DNA of 61,040 bases, taken from the NCBI GenBank assembly GCA_004009845.1, contig RMBW01000144.1, forward strand, positions 1 through 61,040, given 5' to 3'. Shown here one piece after another: positions 10,794 through 23,500 of the stretch; within the stretch, counting starts at the first letter, position 1; each line of letters begins with the position of its first letter. The position numbers were made by a program, and so were the translations under genes. This DNA is from Davidsoniella eucalypti. Lineage: Eukaryota > Ascomycota > Sordariomycetes > Microascales > Ceratocystidaceae. The notes beneath the pieces are model-generated. The model had not been told where the DNA came from, did no database searches, and saw only the letters and a list, made by a program, of their open reading frames with translations.

Positions 10794-11699
10794 TTACTCT
10801 TCATTATCGAGGGCTTCCCCCGAATCACGGAATTCCTGAACTGAAAACTGTATTTTTGAAATACTAGTTCTAAGTTCCTCACGGCTAGTTTGGAGCTCAA
10901 AGTTACATAGAAAACAAAAGCTTACTTCAAGCCTCGTAAGTTCGCCGACCTTGACACCCCCCACCTGTGCTAGACGGGCATGTGGCCAACTGTGATCTTC
11001 TAATGCTTTACTAGCCACATCCAGTGCGGCGAGTAAAAGGCGATGTACGTTGCGTGGCGTCAGAGAAAGCATTCTCTCAGGGCCACGAGCGAGACGCATC
11101 AGAGCCATACAGACCCAGAGATATACGGCGGCGCTTAGTGCGCAATATTTGTGAAGACGAGTGAGGTACATGCGCGCCGAGATGGACGATGCAGTCTTGG
11201 CATAGAAACGGCGGGTAAGCGCATTATGCTGTGCCGACTCGGATGGAAGTTGTGGCGTAGGGTCCTCAGTCGCAGGTGTCTGTTCCGACCGAGCGGCCTC
11301 AGCAACTTCGGCAGCATCATCGGCGGCCTTTTGAAGACGTTCCTCCTCGATAGCCAGAGCGCGCATCTTGGCAAGATCGCGCTCCGAGTTTGTGCGGATG
11401 ATGACGCCCCGCTCAGCCTCGATACCACGCATGTTTGTAGTAATTGTTTCGGGGTCGTGGGGGGTTGGAGGCTCGTCGCCGTTATTGTGCATCAGCATAT
11501 TGACAGTGTTAATGAGCAGATCCAGCGCCGTCCGCGAAGACATATCCAGTGGGTCTTGGGCACAGAATGGGGTTGGTGGTGGTAAGGGAGAGGCTAGTGG
11601 CGTGGTATCGATCATCCGGAGCGGAAGCAGGTACTCGTCGGACGACGGAACAGGTGCCGGTGGTGGCCTGAGATGCGAAGGTTCAGAGATGGCGAGCAT
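10794..11699 (-). CDS. Pho80-type (PCL) cyclin
   Basis: Cyclin partner of a Pho85-like kinase, expected to act in nutrient or cell-cycle signalling. Intronless, 301 aa. Residues about 20-65 are Pro-rich and contain a helix (MSSRTALDLLINTVNML) and a short acidic linker. A conserved block follows around IEAERGVIIRTNSERDLAKM, typical of filamentous-fungal PCL proteins. The cyclin box is TRRFYAKTASSISARMYL through VGELTRLEVSFCFLCNFEL (about 165-265), with the PCL hallmark of a segment resembling 'VASKALED...A.VGG....EL..LE..F'. Ala/Glu-rich sequence joins the two halves. The specific PCL subtype (Pcl6/7-like versus Pho80 proper) is not resolved. The start chosen is the first in-frame ATG; upstream has no conserved extension. 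Confidence 0.85.
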   Translation of the reverse strand: MLAISEPSHLRPPPAPVPSSDEYLLPLRMIDTTPLASPLPPPTPFCAQDPLDMSSRTALDLLINTVNMLMHNNGDEPPTPHDPETITTNMRGIEAERGVIIRTNSERDLAKMRALAIEEERLQKAADDAAEVAEAARSEQTPATEDPTPQLPSESAQHNALTRRFYAKTASSISARMYLTRLHKYCALSAAVYLWVCMALMRLARGPERMLSLTPRNVHRLLLAALDVASKALEDHSWPHARLAQVGGVKVGELTRLEVSFCFLCNFELQTSREELRTSISKIQFSVQEFRDSGEALDNEE

Positions 11700-13079
11700 G
11701 ATCGCAACGAATCACGGTAGGGATAGATTGTGGGATTTCGTAGTGAGGCGTGTACTTTGCTGGACTGGTGTCTGGTTTTGGTGTAGAGACTCGGTACAGC
11801 GGAACGTAGTGTAGGCGAGGATGGATAGTTGGAGAACCAATATTGCTTGGAAGGGATTGTGTTGTGTACAATAGCTACAAGAGTACAGACAGAGAGACAG
11901 AGAGCCCTGTAGCGAGATTTTAGGACGATATATTGTCTTTTGGCAAGAGGCACATGTGGTAGAGAATTGATTTTTTTGGGGATTTTCGCGGAATGCGTCT
12001 CGTCTCGTACGATGATGGGTTTGTAGCCGAAAAAGGAGCGGATTGGAGAAATCTTCGCAGCAAATTTAAATATATGTACATATAATATATATAGGAAAAG
12101 AAAACCGACGCGGGGCAGTAGTTGACACTGGGCTGACTGGCACGCGAGCAGAAAGTAGTTCAAGAAGATCGAGGGCACTTTGGATCGAGTAGGGTGAAGA
12201 GCCTCAGGCGAGGGATATGACACGAAACGCAGGGCAGAGTATAAAAAGAAGAAAACGGCTAGTTATAGACCTAAATAAACAGAAGCTGTCGTCGACGGGG
12301 TTTGTCGTGAGGATTGTGTACATATAATAGGTATAGTTATATATATATATGTAGTGATGTAATGTCAGTGGTGTTTGTTGTTCGGGCGACAAAGAAGGGT
12401 TTTTTTTTCTTCAAGGCAAGCGAGACACCTGGTAGACCTGGTAGTTCTAAGGGAGCCTAGGCGCTGGCAAAATAGGTAGCGTGTAGAAAATATAGAGCGT
12501 TTCCTTCTATTTTTTTTTTCTTCATGCTTTTGGATTGGAGTTTAGCGTTGCCCGGTTGCTTTCGATTGTTACCACAGCTAGAATCACATTTAAACAGCTC
12601 CACAACGTAACCATAGTAAAATCTGGAGTTCGATCTCACCAAGCAGCAGCATTTTCCCCATTTTGTTCTTTTTTTCTTTTTCTATCGTATCATAAATACC
12701 CCACACTAAAAATGAACCAGCACCTTACATGTATAATTATATCGACTGGTGACGTAGCACTGCACAGTGAATAGTTCATAGCTTATTCATTCCTTGACAG
12801 AGAAAAAAGAAAATAGACAAAAGACACCAAGGTTAGTTGTAGTTGTACGTACTAACTAATATGTAGTTGTACACTGCTAAAGGGGCCCTTCTTCTCTTTC
12901 TTTACCGACTTGCAACCAGGACAAGTAAGAACAACCAAATCCTATGATATGATACAGCTATAGTAGGTATACTGTCGCCTAATCACAGTGTTGTCTTTTC
13001 TGCCCATTTTGCTCCTGAGCTTACCCAACCAAAAAGTGTTGTTCATAGTAGAACTATGACGAGTAGCAAAAATATATGT
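11700..13079. other. Intergenic 1.4 kb upstream of the cyclin
   Basis: Contains the cyclin promoter/leader. Open frames on both strands between 11612 and 12223 overlap the cyclin start or lack motifs and are not called. Poly-T/A tracts occur at about 12400 and 12510. Confidence 0.5.
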
Positions 13080-13184
13080 TGACAAGAACGAGATTCGAAC
13101 TCGCGCGGATTGCTCCACTGCGAAGGTCGCTCCGGAAGGAGAAGAACCTGAACACAGCGCCTTAGACCGCTCGGCCATCTTGCC
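13080..13184 (-). tRNA. tRNA-Leu (anticodon CAG) with 23-nt intron
   Basis: Read on the minus strand it folds as a class II tRNA. The acceptor stem is GGCAAGA paired with TCTTGTC (one G-T), discriminator A. The D arm contains TGGCCGAGCGGTCTAAGGC (A box). The anticodon stem is CTGTG/CGCAG with loop TTCAGG...T, giving anticodon CAG at 13148-13150. A 23-nt intron (13124-13146) sits one base 3' of the anticodon, the canonical eukaryotic position. The variable arm is long (GGA/TCC stem) and the T arm GCGAG-TTCGAAT-CTCGT carries the B box. No CCA is encoded, as expected for a nuclear tRNA gene. It reads CUG as leucine, if charged normally. Confidence 0.93.
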
Positions 13185-13921
13185 GGGTGATTTGATAATT
13201 TTAGAGGTTGTGGCCTACATATACACTTCCGAAGTTGCGGGATGAAGTTGTTTTTCTCGGTATTATTTTAGATTAATATAAACACAAAGTATCACATAAG
13301 AATATCAAGTATCACGGATAGTATTACACCAACGTTAGTGAAGTTTTATAAAGGAGATATAAAGCATCAAGTTTGAATGCTATATGACTATATGCTGGTA
13401 TCGGAGAGAAAAGAAAAAAAAACATAACTATAACCCACCAAAAAACAAATTCAAAGAACAGAGGTAAAAAAGAATAAAGTAATAAAAGCCAAACCGCGCT
13501 CATTCGAACTTGATAGCACGAATCAAGAGGATAATAAATAGTGAATAATGATAGAAAACAACCCAGGATATCAATCCAATGCATAACGAGGGGAAAAAAG
13601 GTACAAAAATAAGCATGAAATCCGAGCCGATAGTGGAGGAAGAGAAGAAAAATATGTACGAAGAGAAGTTAGAGATCCATCAGATGGAGAGAAAAGAAAG
13701 CCACGCCGTCTTGTACGGCACTAAATGAATATAAAGAGGCTCCGGAAATCATTGTTTTATCGTCAATGAGAAAGAGCGGAAGGAGGAAGGTCCTGTTCAA
13801 GGCTGTGTACGAACAGAAAGATAAATAGAAGCCATTGATCATAGCAGACTATTGGACACCACATCTCATATCATGCAAAAGTTGTGAACTTGACTCATAA
13901 TAGAAACAAATAAAAAAGACC
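13185..13921. other. Intergenic 0.7 kb
   Basis: Between the tRNA 5' end and the stop of the scaffold gene. A/T-rich with purine runs (about 13405-13475). The frame at 13324-13584 (minus) is low-complexity hydrophobic and not called. Confidence 0.5.
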
Positions 13922-16900
13922 CTAGGCTTCTTCCATGATACCGCCCTCGCCACCGCCCTCGTCACGCCACTCACGACTTCGGCTGGTGAGTTTCTTGACA
14001 CCGGTAACCCGGTCAGCCCAGAGAGCTTCGATGGGGGTTCGGAATGTGTATGCGCGCTGTGAGCTGATGACGCCGATGGCCTGGAGAACAGCCTTGCGGC
14101 TATCACGGCCGAAGACGGCCGGGTGGTTGATCCATTCCAGACTGGCTTCTAGTTCAGAGTCGAGGGCTGCCACGGTTGTAGGGTCGATGCCGGCGCCGAG
14201 ACCCAGGCCATCGCTGGAGCGGCTGCGTCCTAGAGCATTTCCGTAGCTGCCAACAGCAGAGGATCCCGAGGTAGACGTAGGCGGCGACGGGGTTCTCTTC
14301 CGGGGCGGCGTCAACGAGGTCGGCGATGAGTTGTCGCCGTTATGGCTGATCGAAGGCGTGGCGCGTGGCGGGGGAACCGGGGGTAGACCGCCCTTCCCAA
14401 GGCCCTTGAGAATCGTCCGAGTCTCGTTCAACAGGGTGTGTGCTCGGTCATGCTGGCCGCGGGAGACCAGTGTCAGCGCCCGGGTCAGCATGTCCGATGT
14501 AAGCAGCTCCATACGCCGCTGCACAATACCCGGGTGAGGAGGAATCGGGGGTGCTTGTGCCCATGATTTCTTGTTGCTCGACGCAGGCAGCATCGTGATG
14601 GCCAACAGCGAAGGCCGGGGCATGTGGGTAACAGTGCCGTCGCGGAGGATATCTCCCCAGTTCAGATCTGCTTGGATCAAAGGCACCTCTTCAACAGACA
14701 CGACACGTTGTTCGTCGGAGTCCATGGGTCCGCCGAGGGCTTCGAGTCCCGAAACAAGCGTGTCCCACGTATCCTGGGGAATGGCATCCTGAGAAGCGGT
14801 GTCGGGCATGATGACTAGCTGGACAAGAATGTCGCGCTTATCGCCGAAGCGCAGGTCTCCGAGAGATGCCTCGGCATCGCGGCCGGCAGCACGCTTAGTA
14901 ATCTGAAGCGCACCGCTGATCTTGTGGAACTTGGCAGGCGAGCCTTCGGGCAACTTCAGCTTCAACTTGACGTTCTGGTGCGAGAGGGTCTGCATGGAAC
15001 CGAGGCAGCCAGCCAGGCACTCCCGCAGCATCATCCAGTCCTTGACATACGTGTACGATGCCTTGGTGCGCGTAGACAGCTCGATCATGGTGTCTGGCTT
15101 GTGCGTCATGCCTAGTCCGAACGAGTGGATGGTGATCTTGGCGGCTTCGGCGCGAGAAACAACAAAGTCGACGCTATCCGTGTCCGACGTCGACGCATCG
15201 CTGATGAGCATGATGGTGGCAATCGGGTTGTTGTACTTGCGCTGCATAAGCAGATCCATGGCAACATTGGCGCCCTCGACGACATCGGCACGGTGGCTCT
15301 TCTGCCCAACCGGCTTGATGAAGTTGAGAACGTTGGACCATCCATGCCAAGCCTTTGTAGTCATGCCCACGATGGGCACGCCGCCTCCGCCAGATCCAAA
15401 GGTAACGAGTCCCATGCGGTCTCTCTCGCCCAACGTGCTGACCATGAAGCGCAGGGCATCGCGCACGAGGTTGATCTTGACTCCCTGCATGGACGACGAG
15501 ATAGGCACAACGACAACCACGTCTATTGGCACGTGGATCGACTGTAGGAGACCCAAGGGGCTGCGCGCCAGGTTTGTGTATTCGGTCGGGGCTGTGGTTG
15601 TCGACTTTCCAGCACCCCACGAAGAAGCAACGGATGAGACGCGCTGCTGTCGGGACTGGCCTTGCGCCCCCCAGTCTTCTTCCTCGTTCTCGGAATAGTC
15701 GCCCCTGCGTTCGTACTCGGGACTGCGCACTGGGGACGCCTCCACCGCATTCAGGTCGAGGAGAGCCTGTTGCCAGAGCTTGAGCTGGTTGCGGTTTTCA
15801 AACTGCAGGTGGAACTGGGGCAGCTCGACTACCGACAGGCTGAGAGTCAGGATGTGAGAGATCTCGTCGGGCGTTCCGATTTCCGAGACTTCGTTCAGAT
15901 GCTTCTTGATGAGAATAGAGCCCTTCAAGGTGCAGCGGGTAGACTTTTTCGGGAGTCCGGTGGCAGCAGAATCGTCGGGGTTGTCGTAGTGGGAGTTCTG
16001 CGGGGTCTTCTTTTCCTTGACGCAGATCAGCATCTCGGCGAAAAGATAGCACTCCAGCTCCTGCCATGAGACACGGTCTTTGCCGACCCGGAGAGTGCCG
16101 TAGAGCCGCAGGCGCCCGAACCGACTGAAGTCGAGGCCGTGCCAGTTGTCGACACGGTTCCTCAAGTTCTCGGTGATATCATCGAGGACCTCGCGGGACT
16201 CGTACGGGTAGAATCTGGGCACGGCGTTCGCCGGCGACTGCGGCCTGACAAAGCTGTCCTCGGAGCGGGTGGGCGTAGGCTGCGGCGCCATGGGAACGCC
16301 CAGGTCTTCGGGATCGGCGCGCCACTTGTTATCGGGGACTTCGACAGTGATGAGGCAGGTGATGCTCTGCTGCTGTCTGGAGCGGTTGATGGTGGGGAAC
16401 TCGGACCGCACAGTGACGAGAGGAGGAGGGATAGGGTTTCGGGTCGCAGGGCGTGGGCTTCCGGGAGCGGCCTCCATCGCCTGGACATCGTAGTCGTGGC
16501 GACGGCCCGGGCCGCTCTGGATGGTTTCGGGGTAGCTGGCAGACGAGGCCACGCCGGTTGCTTCGCTGTCCGATCTTTGGTGGGAGTGTTTGGCGGGTCT
16601 TTGCGAGTATCGCTCGCCGCTTTGCGAGCTGTCGCGGGCGCGCGCGGTCTCGCGGGGCACGGCGGCAGCCGGAGCAGGGACGGATGCACTGTTGGTTCGC
16701 TGGCTCGACTCCAGGCTGGTCGGTCTCTGGGCTGCCGGGGCCTCCCAGGCTGCGGCTGGCGTCGGGGCTGCGGCAGCGGCAGCAGTCGCCTGAGGTCGCG
16801 AATCGGCCACCGATGCGGAGCGGACCATGTTTGATATTTTCTCTTCACGGGCTGTTTAGTAAATATGCTGGAGTTGCTTGCAAGACAAGGGAAACCATGC

Positions 16901-17577
16901 AAGAGTCGAGGGGACTGGGGGGGCTCACCAATATCGATCACATTGCCTCCTCTGCTGGTGTCCAGATGGAGCGGCGCCTCGCAGGACGGGCAGTACTGAG
17001 ACTCGAATTCCTTGATCAGCTCGTAGAAGCAGGCCTCGTGGGCAACGTGGCTGCACGAGAACTGGAGAATGCGCTCTCCCCTAAGCGTGTGCTCCAGGGG
17101 CTCTTCGCAGACCGAGCATTCGCTGCCGACAAAGGTGCGCTCTCGGCGCCCGCGGGTACGATCGGACGAAGACATGGTGTTGCCGGTCCTGCCGCTGGCG
17201 ACGGAGGGTGCTCGTTCGTGGGGGACTTGGTGGTGGTGATAGCCACGGCTCGAGACGGAAGTGCCTAGAGGGAAGACGGGTTGAGGGTTAGATTGCTCGT
17301 CAACGGTATCACAGGAACGACAGTGGTCGCTCCGCTGTCGAGGAAAGCCGGGACGTGACGCACCTTTCGACGGAAAAGACGATCCGGGCTCGTATAGCAC
17401 AGGGCTAAGAACAGGCGCAGGAGCCTCCTTGTCCTTTCTCTTCTTCCTGAGAAGCTCTTGCAGGTCGGGGAAGTGTCTGTCTTTCTCGCGGGTTTTGTCG
17501 GTGGGGGGTGCTGTGAATGAAGAAGTCGACGAGGACGACGTGCCGTAACCGAAACCGCGTCTGGATCTACTAAACAT
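13922..17577 (-). CDS. RING / PH-like / VWA scaffold protein (Far1/Ste5 type)
   Basis: Likely scaffold of the pheromone/cell-fusion MAP-kinase pathway; the Far1/Ste5 group has the same domain order. Exons 16929-17577 and 13922-16851, intron 16852-16928 (77 bp, GTGAGC donor, ACTAAACAG end, phase 1), give 1192 aa. A basic N-terminal region precedes a RING-H2 finger: Cys154, Cys157, Cys175, His177, His180, Cys183, Cys196, Cys199. Then comes a long low-complexity Ala/Pro/Ser linker and a PH-like domain (about 459-585; FGRLRLYGTLRVGKDRVSW to LKLWQQALLDL). A VWA domain follows (about 655-834), containing PISSSMQG, LVTFGSGGGGVPIVG and LISDASTSD. The C-terminal third is conserved early (KLKLKLPEGSPAKF) then Ser/Pro-rich. 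The first MIDAS aspartate is replaced (PISSS instead of DxSxS), so metal binding is doubtful. RING and VWA calls are firm; the pathway role is inferred. Confidence 0.88.
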
Positions 17578-20500
17578 GAATGCAGGTCCAAACTAGGCGG
17601 AGCGATGGGGAGAGCGTGAGAAAGAGGGTGGAGAGAATAAAGGGAGAGACGAAGAAGAAAAGAGGCCAGGGAGGGAGGCTTCCAAGATATTATGAGGATA
17701 GCGGGCAGACCTCTCGAAGGGATATTCCAGAAGCAGGGAGTAGCCCGGGTAGGAATAGTGGGAATGTGTTGCGCCGTCGCGTTATCGAAGTGGAAACAGA
17801 GGGCAGAAGGAGCCGAGAACGGAACAGCGCACAGAATCTCGTATGTATGGTGATCTTTTCTGGTGACGGAGACAGCAGACGTGTATCTTGGACATGGAGG
17901 GTTTGTTCTTGGAGGTGGAAGAGAGCAAAAAATAAAAGTATTAAAAAAAAAAAAGTTAAAATTAAAATATCATGGGAGGGCTCGCACAGTTAAGCAGACG
18001 GCGTAGTGAAGGCTGTCCTCAGTGCTCTCTCTGTTTTTCATGCTCCACCGAGAAGAAATAGCAGCAGAGTAGCAGCTTGGCTTGAAAACAGGCGTGGGTG
18101 TAGCGGATGTTTCACGTGGTGTCAAGTCGTCAATGCTGCAGGTTCGAAGTTCAAGCAGGCAAGACAGGAGGAGACTAGTGCAAGAACGGCAGCAACAATA
18201 GCAGGAGACAGCAGCACTGTGGCTCTGACGACGTCACGGTATCCTGTATCTCGAAGCTGGAGTGTGTATATGTAGATATCTGTATCTTGGTGCTGGGTCG
18301 AAAAGGGCAAAGGAACCAGATAGACAGCCGGTGGCAATAGAACAGAAAATATATGATTTATGCAAAACAGCAGATTATCTGAGATAGAATAAAATAGTAA
18401 ACTAAAACCTCAAGAGAATCGGCCGACAGGGGGCAGACACAAACCACTCCGGCTGCTTCTTCTTCCTGTTGCTGTTCTTTTTTTGTTCCTCTTCGTTAAA
18501 CTGGACACGATAGAAACCGAGCGGTGGGACGGATGCTCAAAGCGGAAACCAGACGTGGTAGAGTAGCAGTTTAGCTACACAAAATACCACACATGTAGTA
18601 GTATCAGTCGAAAAGTGGGAGAGCAGGGGCCTTCATGAGAGGCCCGAAGAGAGGCACGTCGACACTACTGCAGGAAGACAACGAAGACACACTGACCAGG
18701 CCGATGTTTTGGGCAGAGAGAGTAGGCGCTGATGCATAAACTTGGGAACTGGCGATTACCGAGGCTGCCTCGAAGGGATCTAGATATACAAGAGATATAT
18801 ATGTATATAGATATGTATGTACGATGCATGTGGACGGGCAGCTTGCGATGGCTGACTTGACAGGCAGATCAGAGCGTATTTCTCTTTAGCTCCTCTTGGT
18901 CGGATTGGAGAAGCCCGATCGCCCTAGAGCTCGGATCTAGTGGCCACTGTGCAAATAAAAAAATTAAAAAAATTAAAAAAAAAAAGCACCAAACACTCAA
19001 AATGAGGAACTCCCGTCTACCTCAGATGGCATTTGTGCCAGCGTGAAGAAATATGGCAAGTCTATTTTCTTCCTCTCTACGCAATATTACACCGAAACTT
19101 GGGCTGCCTTTTATTATGTATCACTCGTTGCCAGAGAAAGGGGACGGCCCTCCTCAATAAACCTTTAAATTATCAAGGGCCCTACTGCCAATGACAAGCA
19201 CCAAAACCTCTTCTCTGCGTTTGATTGCTCATGCTGAAGACTGTAGTGAGATACAGGGTGGTAGGGCCAATTTCCCTTGTCATATATCAACAGCCCTCTC
19301 ATGATGAAGCCAGACGACATCGACAAACTTGACGGCCCTGGACCCTGACAAGGGCTCTCTCTTGTTATTCTTTCTATTTTGTTTTCCCTTTCCCGGCTCT
19401 TCAACCTCTAACAAACATGCCGTAGTTTTCCTTTTCCCTTCTGTCTTCGCTGTTAAACCTAGCAGTCATATGTGCAGATACTGCTAGTACATAGCTACTA
19501 GCGCCCATCCTATCATCGATGCTCTGATTTCCTTTGGGGCCGGTACGAAAGACTGCGGGAATGAGCTCATCCTATCGAAGGAACAGGAACAGACTTTATC
19601 TTGTGTGTGATTTTCTTCTTTTTTTTCTTTTTTTCTCTTTCCGTTATGGGTTAGTGAGCTCCTCGTTTAGTCTATTGTGTCCTTAATGTCACATCCGAGG
19701 AGACAAATCAACAGAGCACTTTATCACAAGGCCTCGTTCTTGGTGCCACACCTAGTATCATGCCTTTATGTTTCTCGTCACCTTTCTATTCCTCGGTTAC
19801 CTACTACAACCATGATTAGCAAGATAGGAGGGCATGTTGCTACAAAGAACCGTCCGTACCCAGAGCAGAACGGGATCTCCTCGATCGTGGTTTATTTATA
19901 TATATACAGATAACTATGTATGTATTAGCACTCTTCTTCCTGGAAATAGGGAGGATGGGTGATGGACGGCCAGGTGCAGAAGTAGGGATTTGACAGCTTC
20001 AAAATTTACGGTAGCCGAAATCTACTCGACTAACCAACTAACCATCGGTTTGAAAGGCTCTTTTGGCTCTCGTTCTGGTGCTGATCTGCATAAAGAATGG
20101 CAGAAGGGCCAAGATCTTGTTTCTGTAAATCTGGACTACAACCACCTATTAGGAAAGCGATGGGCGCTATCTTTGACTCTAGTTAGAAGCTGTCATCTTA
20201 CTTACAGAGCCCCCATTCTTACGGGATTTGATGACACCGACATGTGGAGTGGTACCCCTCCTATATTTGTATTTTGGTATTTTTACAGATACATTCTTCT
20301 ACTAGTGTTTATCGTCTCCTCTACTAGCTCAGGGGTAGCTAGAGAAGAATAGAGAACTGACACTCGTTAGTATGTATCACTTTGTGCCGTAACTGCATAG
20401 TTACTACTATTCACTCACTATCAAGACCCTTACGAGTATTATTACGAGCATTCTTTTCCAAAACACTGCCGGTCTAGTGCTTTTACGATTAAAACTAACG

Positions 20501-23500
20501 AGGTACTAGTGAGAAAGATAGAAGATGGAATATTCGGGAAAATCCTGTAAGAAACTTCCATCCGTTGCGAGAAATTGACTGGTTATGGACAGGCTTTAGC
20601 CAGAGCCTAACAAAGAAAGTACTTGGAAAAGTAAAGAGAACAACCAGTGAGAAAGGAATAGTGGTACATGTAATTAGAGTACAGTACACAGCACTATAAA
20701 AACCAAAAAATATATATATAATATTAAATATTAAAAATAAAAAGACTGGCTCTAGAGACATGAGCAAGACATATTGCTTACGAAGAAGCAAATCTCAATG
20801 TAGGGTTAGTGCGAAAAATAAGAATAAAAACAAAAAAAGAGTCATACAAACATGCTATGGAACACCGCTTCGATGAAGAAGAAATATCACCAATACGAAC
20901 TCGCGAAGCACTATGGAGCAGGGTTAATGGGCGTCTGAGCACCTGGGCGTCTGCATTATTGGATTAATCAGAGAAAATACAGCGCAACAGACTGACTAGT
21001 CACAGTGTATAATACAGCCATCTGCATAGTACATATAAGCAGCTTGATATACACTAAAACGAGGCGACCACCAAGCGGACTCTGGATCATGGTACGTGCC
21101 GGTGATGGAAATAGCCATACTAATAACTGGTCACGGGAATATCACTGGCAATAAGTGCCAAATCTGGCGGCAAAATCCGCGATGTAGCCAACTTGCTATA
21201 TCACAAACACACCACTACAACTATTCGACAAACCTAGATCGGCGTATTCGACCTAGTGCCATGTATGATTCCATCTGCACCTCTATGGAGTATGTTGCAT
21301 TACATAAATCGTGGTACAGGGCCTACTGGGCTATCAGTGCCATGTCAGCACACGCAAGCAGACAGAGCATTAGTGGTTCGTTATATTAGTCCTTTATTAG
21401 TGCTGTTGTACCAGTGATGGACGCATCTAGATTCGAGCTTCTCAGGCAAAGTAGTAAAACATACATAGGTAGCAAAAGACTACAGTCGTCTTGTGTTCTC
21501 GGGCTAGCTCGCTCTACACGTGGCAATAGGGCAAAACATTCGAGGTTTTAGAGTAATAGCTAAGATGGGCTTCCATCAAGCACCCCCTACTATCTGTATA
21601 CGAAGCAACGAAAGGAGCCAAAAACAGAGTCTCTCACTTTGTCTTCTGTTCCTCTCCCCTTCAGTCAACGCCATATGGAGACGGAGCCTTTTCTCCAGGC
21701 CTTGTTCAGGGGGCTTTCGTGAAATACAGTGGTGGTACCTAGTAGCAAGAAAACATCTTGTTGCCCCTCGCGTTGATTAGGGATATAAGACATCCTCTGC
21801 TTAGACATGGGACTCTGCCAGCTTTTCCATGTTTATTTTCTCTTCCCTCTAGCGACTAGCTACACACAATCTTTCGACAAGTATCCGTCTCATATCTTGT
21901 ACAGAACTGGCTGTTGGTCCCGGGCGTAGCTAGACTGCCGTCATGAAACACTCAGGCATCGATCTACCGGGTCTGTCTTGGCTTACCCTACAACGGGGTG
22001 CATTGCAATATGCCACAGCCATAGCCACAGTCACATTCTTTGTTGTTGTCTCTAGTTACATGTACAATACATATCTACTTATATCTATCATCTCAACAAG
22101 GAGGGGATTATTATCTGATTCTGTATAGCCAAGTGGCTGTTTACCGTCGTCTTCCAGTATGATGACAGATGATACCAGTCTGCAACTGCAAAATCAATGC
22201 CCCTCGGCTGTTGGCTTCCGGTACGGTGGACGCGGTTACTGTCTGTAATCTTGACAGAGATAAAAACGAGAGGCAGGTGCGCAGAGCAGAGTAGTACTAT
22301 CAATGTCGCAGTCTGATACCTTTACAATGCCTTGTAGTGTGACTAGACAGCTCTTTGTATTGCCAACCATGGATAGCAGCCAGGCATCATCTCGCACTTG
22401 GACGCCGGTTTAATTTCCACCCTGCATTGAAACCAAGTAGTTCTGGGAGCCTAAGCACAGCATGTAGTATCACCAAACAGAGCGCTGGGAAGACAGAAGA
22501 ACAACGCCGACCTGTTCATCGACCTGCTGAGTTGATGTACGGAAAGAAACAACACATGCTCGTGCACACATTACTACCATAGGACTATTTGACCCTCCCT
22601 CCGAACCACGCGAACCGCTGTTACAGCTGCGCGGTACATTTCGGCAGTCGTTCACATAGCTGTGTAAGAAGAGTAATCTTAGCAGGTTTCCTAGTATCTG
22701 GCAGTGGTTTGTGCATATACGATATATGCACGGCGGTTCCTGCATAAAACCAGAAACACGACATAAAAGGGACGGGTATATTTCGTATAGCGGCTTGTCA
22801 CATTGATCTGATACATTGTGTTTAATATCTGTGTAGTAAGTACTGAATATTGTGTATGCAACTCTGTATGAGCTACAGCTTGTCTCTTTCTTTCCGCGTC
22901 TTCGAAGCATATATTCGACCAACATCGCCAATCAGCTTTATCTGTGTTATGTATTGCAGGTACAAGTACACAGAACTCAAAATGACGCTCTTGGGCTTCT
23001 CTTAGCTCTCTTCATCTCTATCTTCTCGGAGAACCAAGACTGGGCATCTCAGCCTCAGCAGACTTTCTTGCCCTTTACAATTTAACCATCGTTACCGAAA
23101 CGGCCCAGCGTTTCCTTCCTACGTATCAGTTGAGAGACTGGATGGGAGGAACAGCAGGATTTCATTGAACCCAACTTACCATCAGATCAATCTCTCCCAC
23201 TGAACCACAGAATCAGTTGGCCTGACTCTCTGACTACCCAGATCCATGTTCACGGTCTTTGTTTCCTCATGGCAAAGCCGGATTTTCGTTGTTACTCGTA
23301 TTTCGTACTTCCTCGTGCCCGGGCATTTTCTGCTACGTGGAAACCAACTATAAGAGCACATGTATAATTCCCGGGCTGGAACTAGACGTTGGCCCAAACG
23401 AGAGAGCTTGCCAGAGGCTGTCTCTACGATTCTGAGTAAGATAGTATGGCGTTCAAAGTCACATCATCAACCATGCTCGATGCCCCATAAAGCTAGCAAA

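Noticed and set aside
18130..18170. tRNA B-box-like string ggttcgaagttc
   Set aside because: No acceptor stem, A box or cloverleaf can be drawn around it.
22470..22931. 153-codon minus-strand open frame, the longest in the 7.8-kb gap
   Set aside because: Cys/Ser-rich random-looking product with no domain, no introns that extend it and no codon character.
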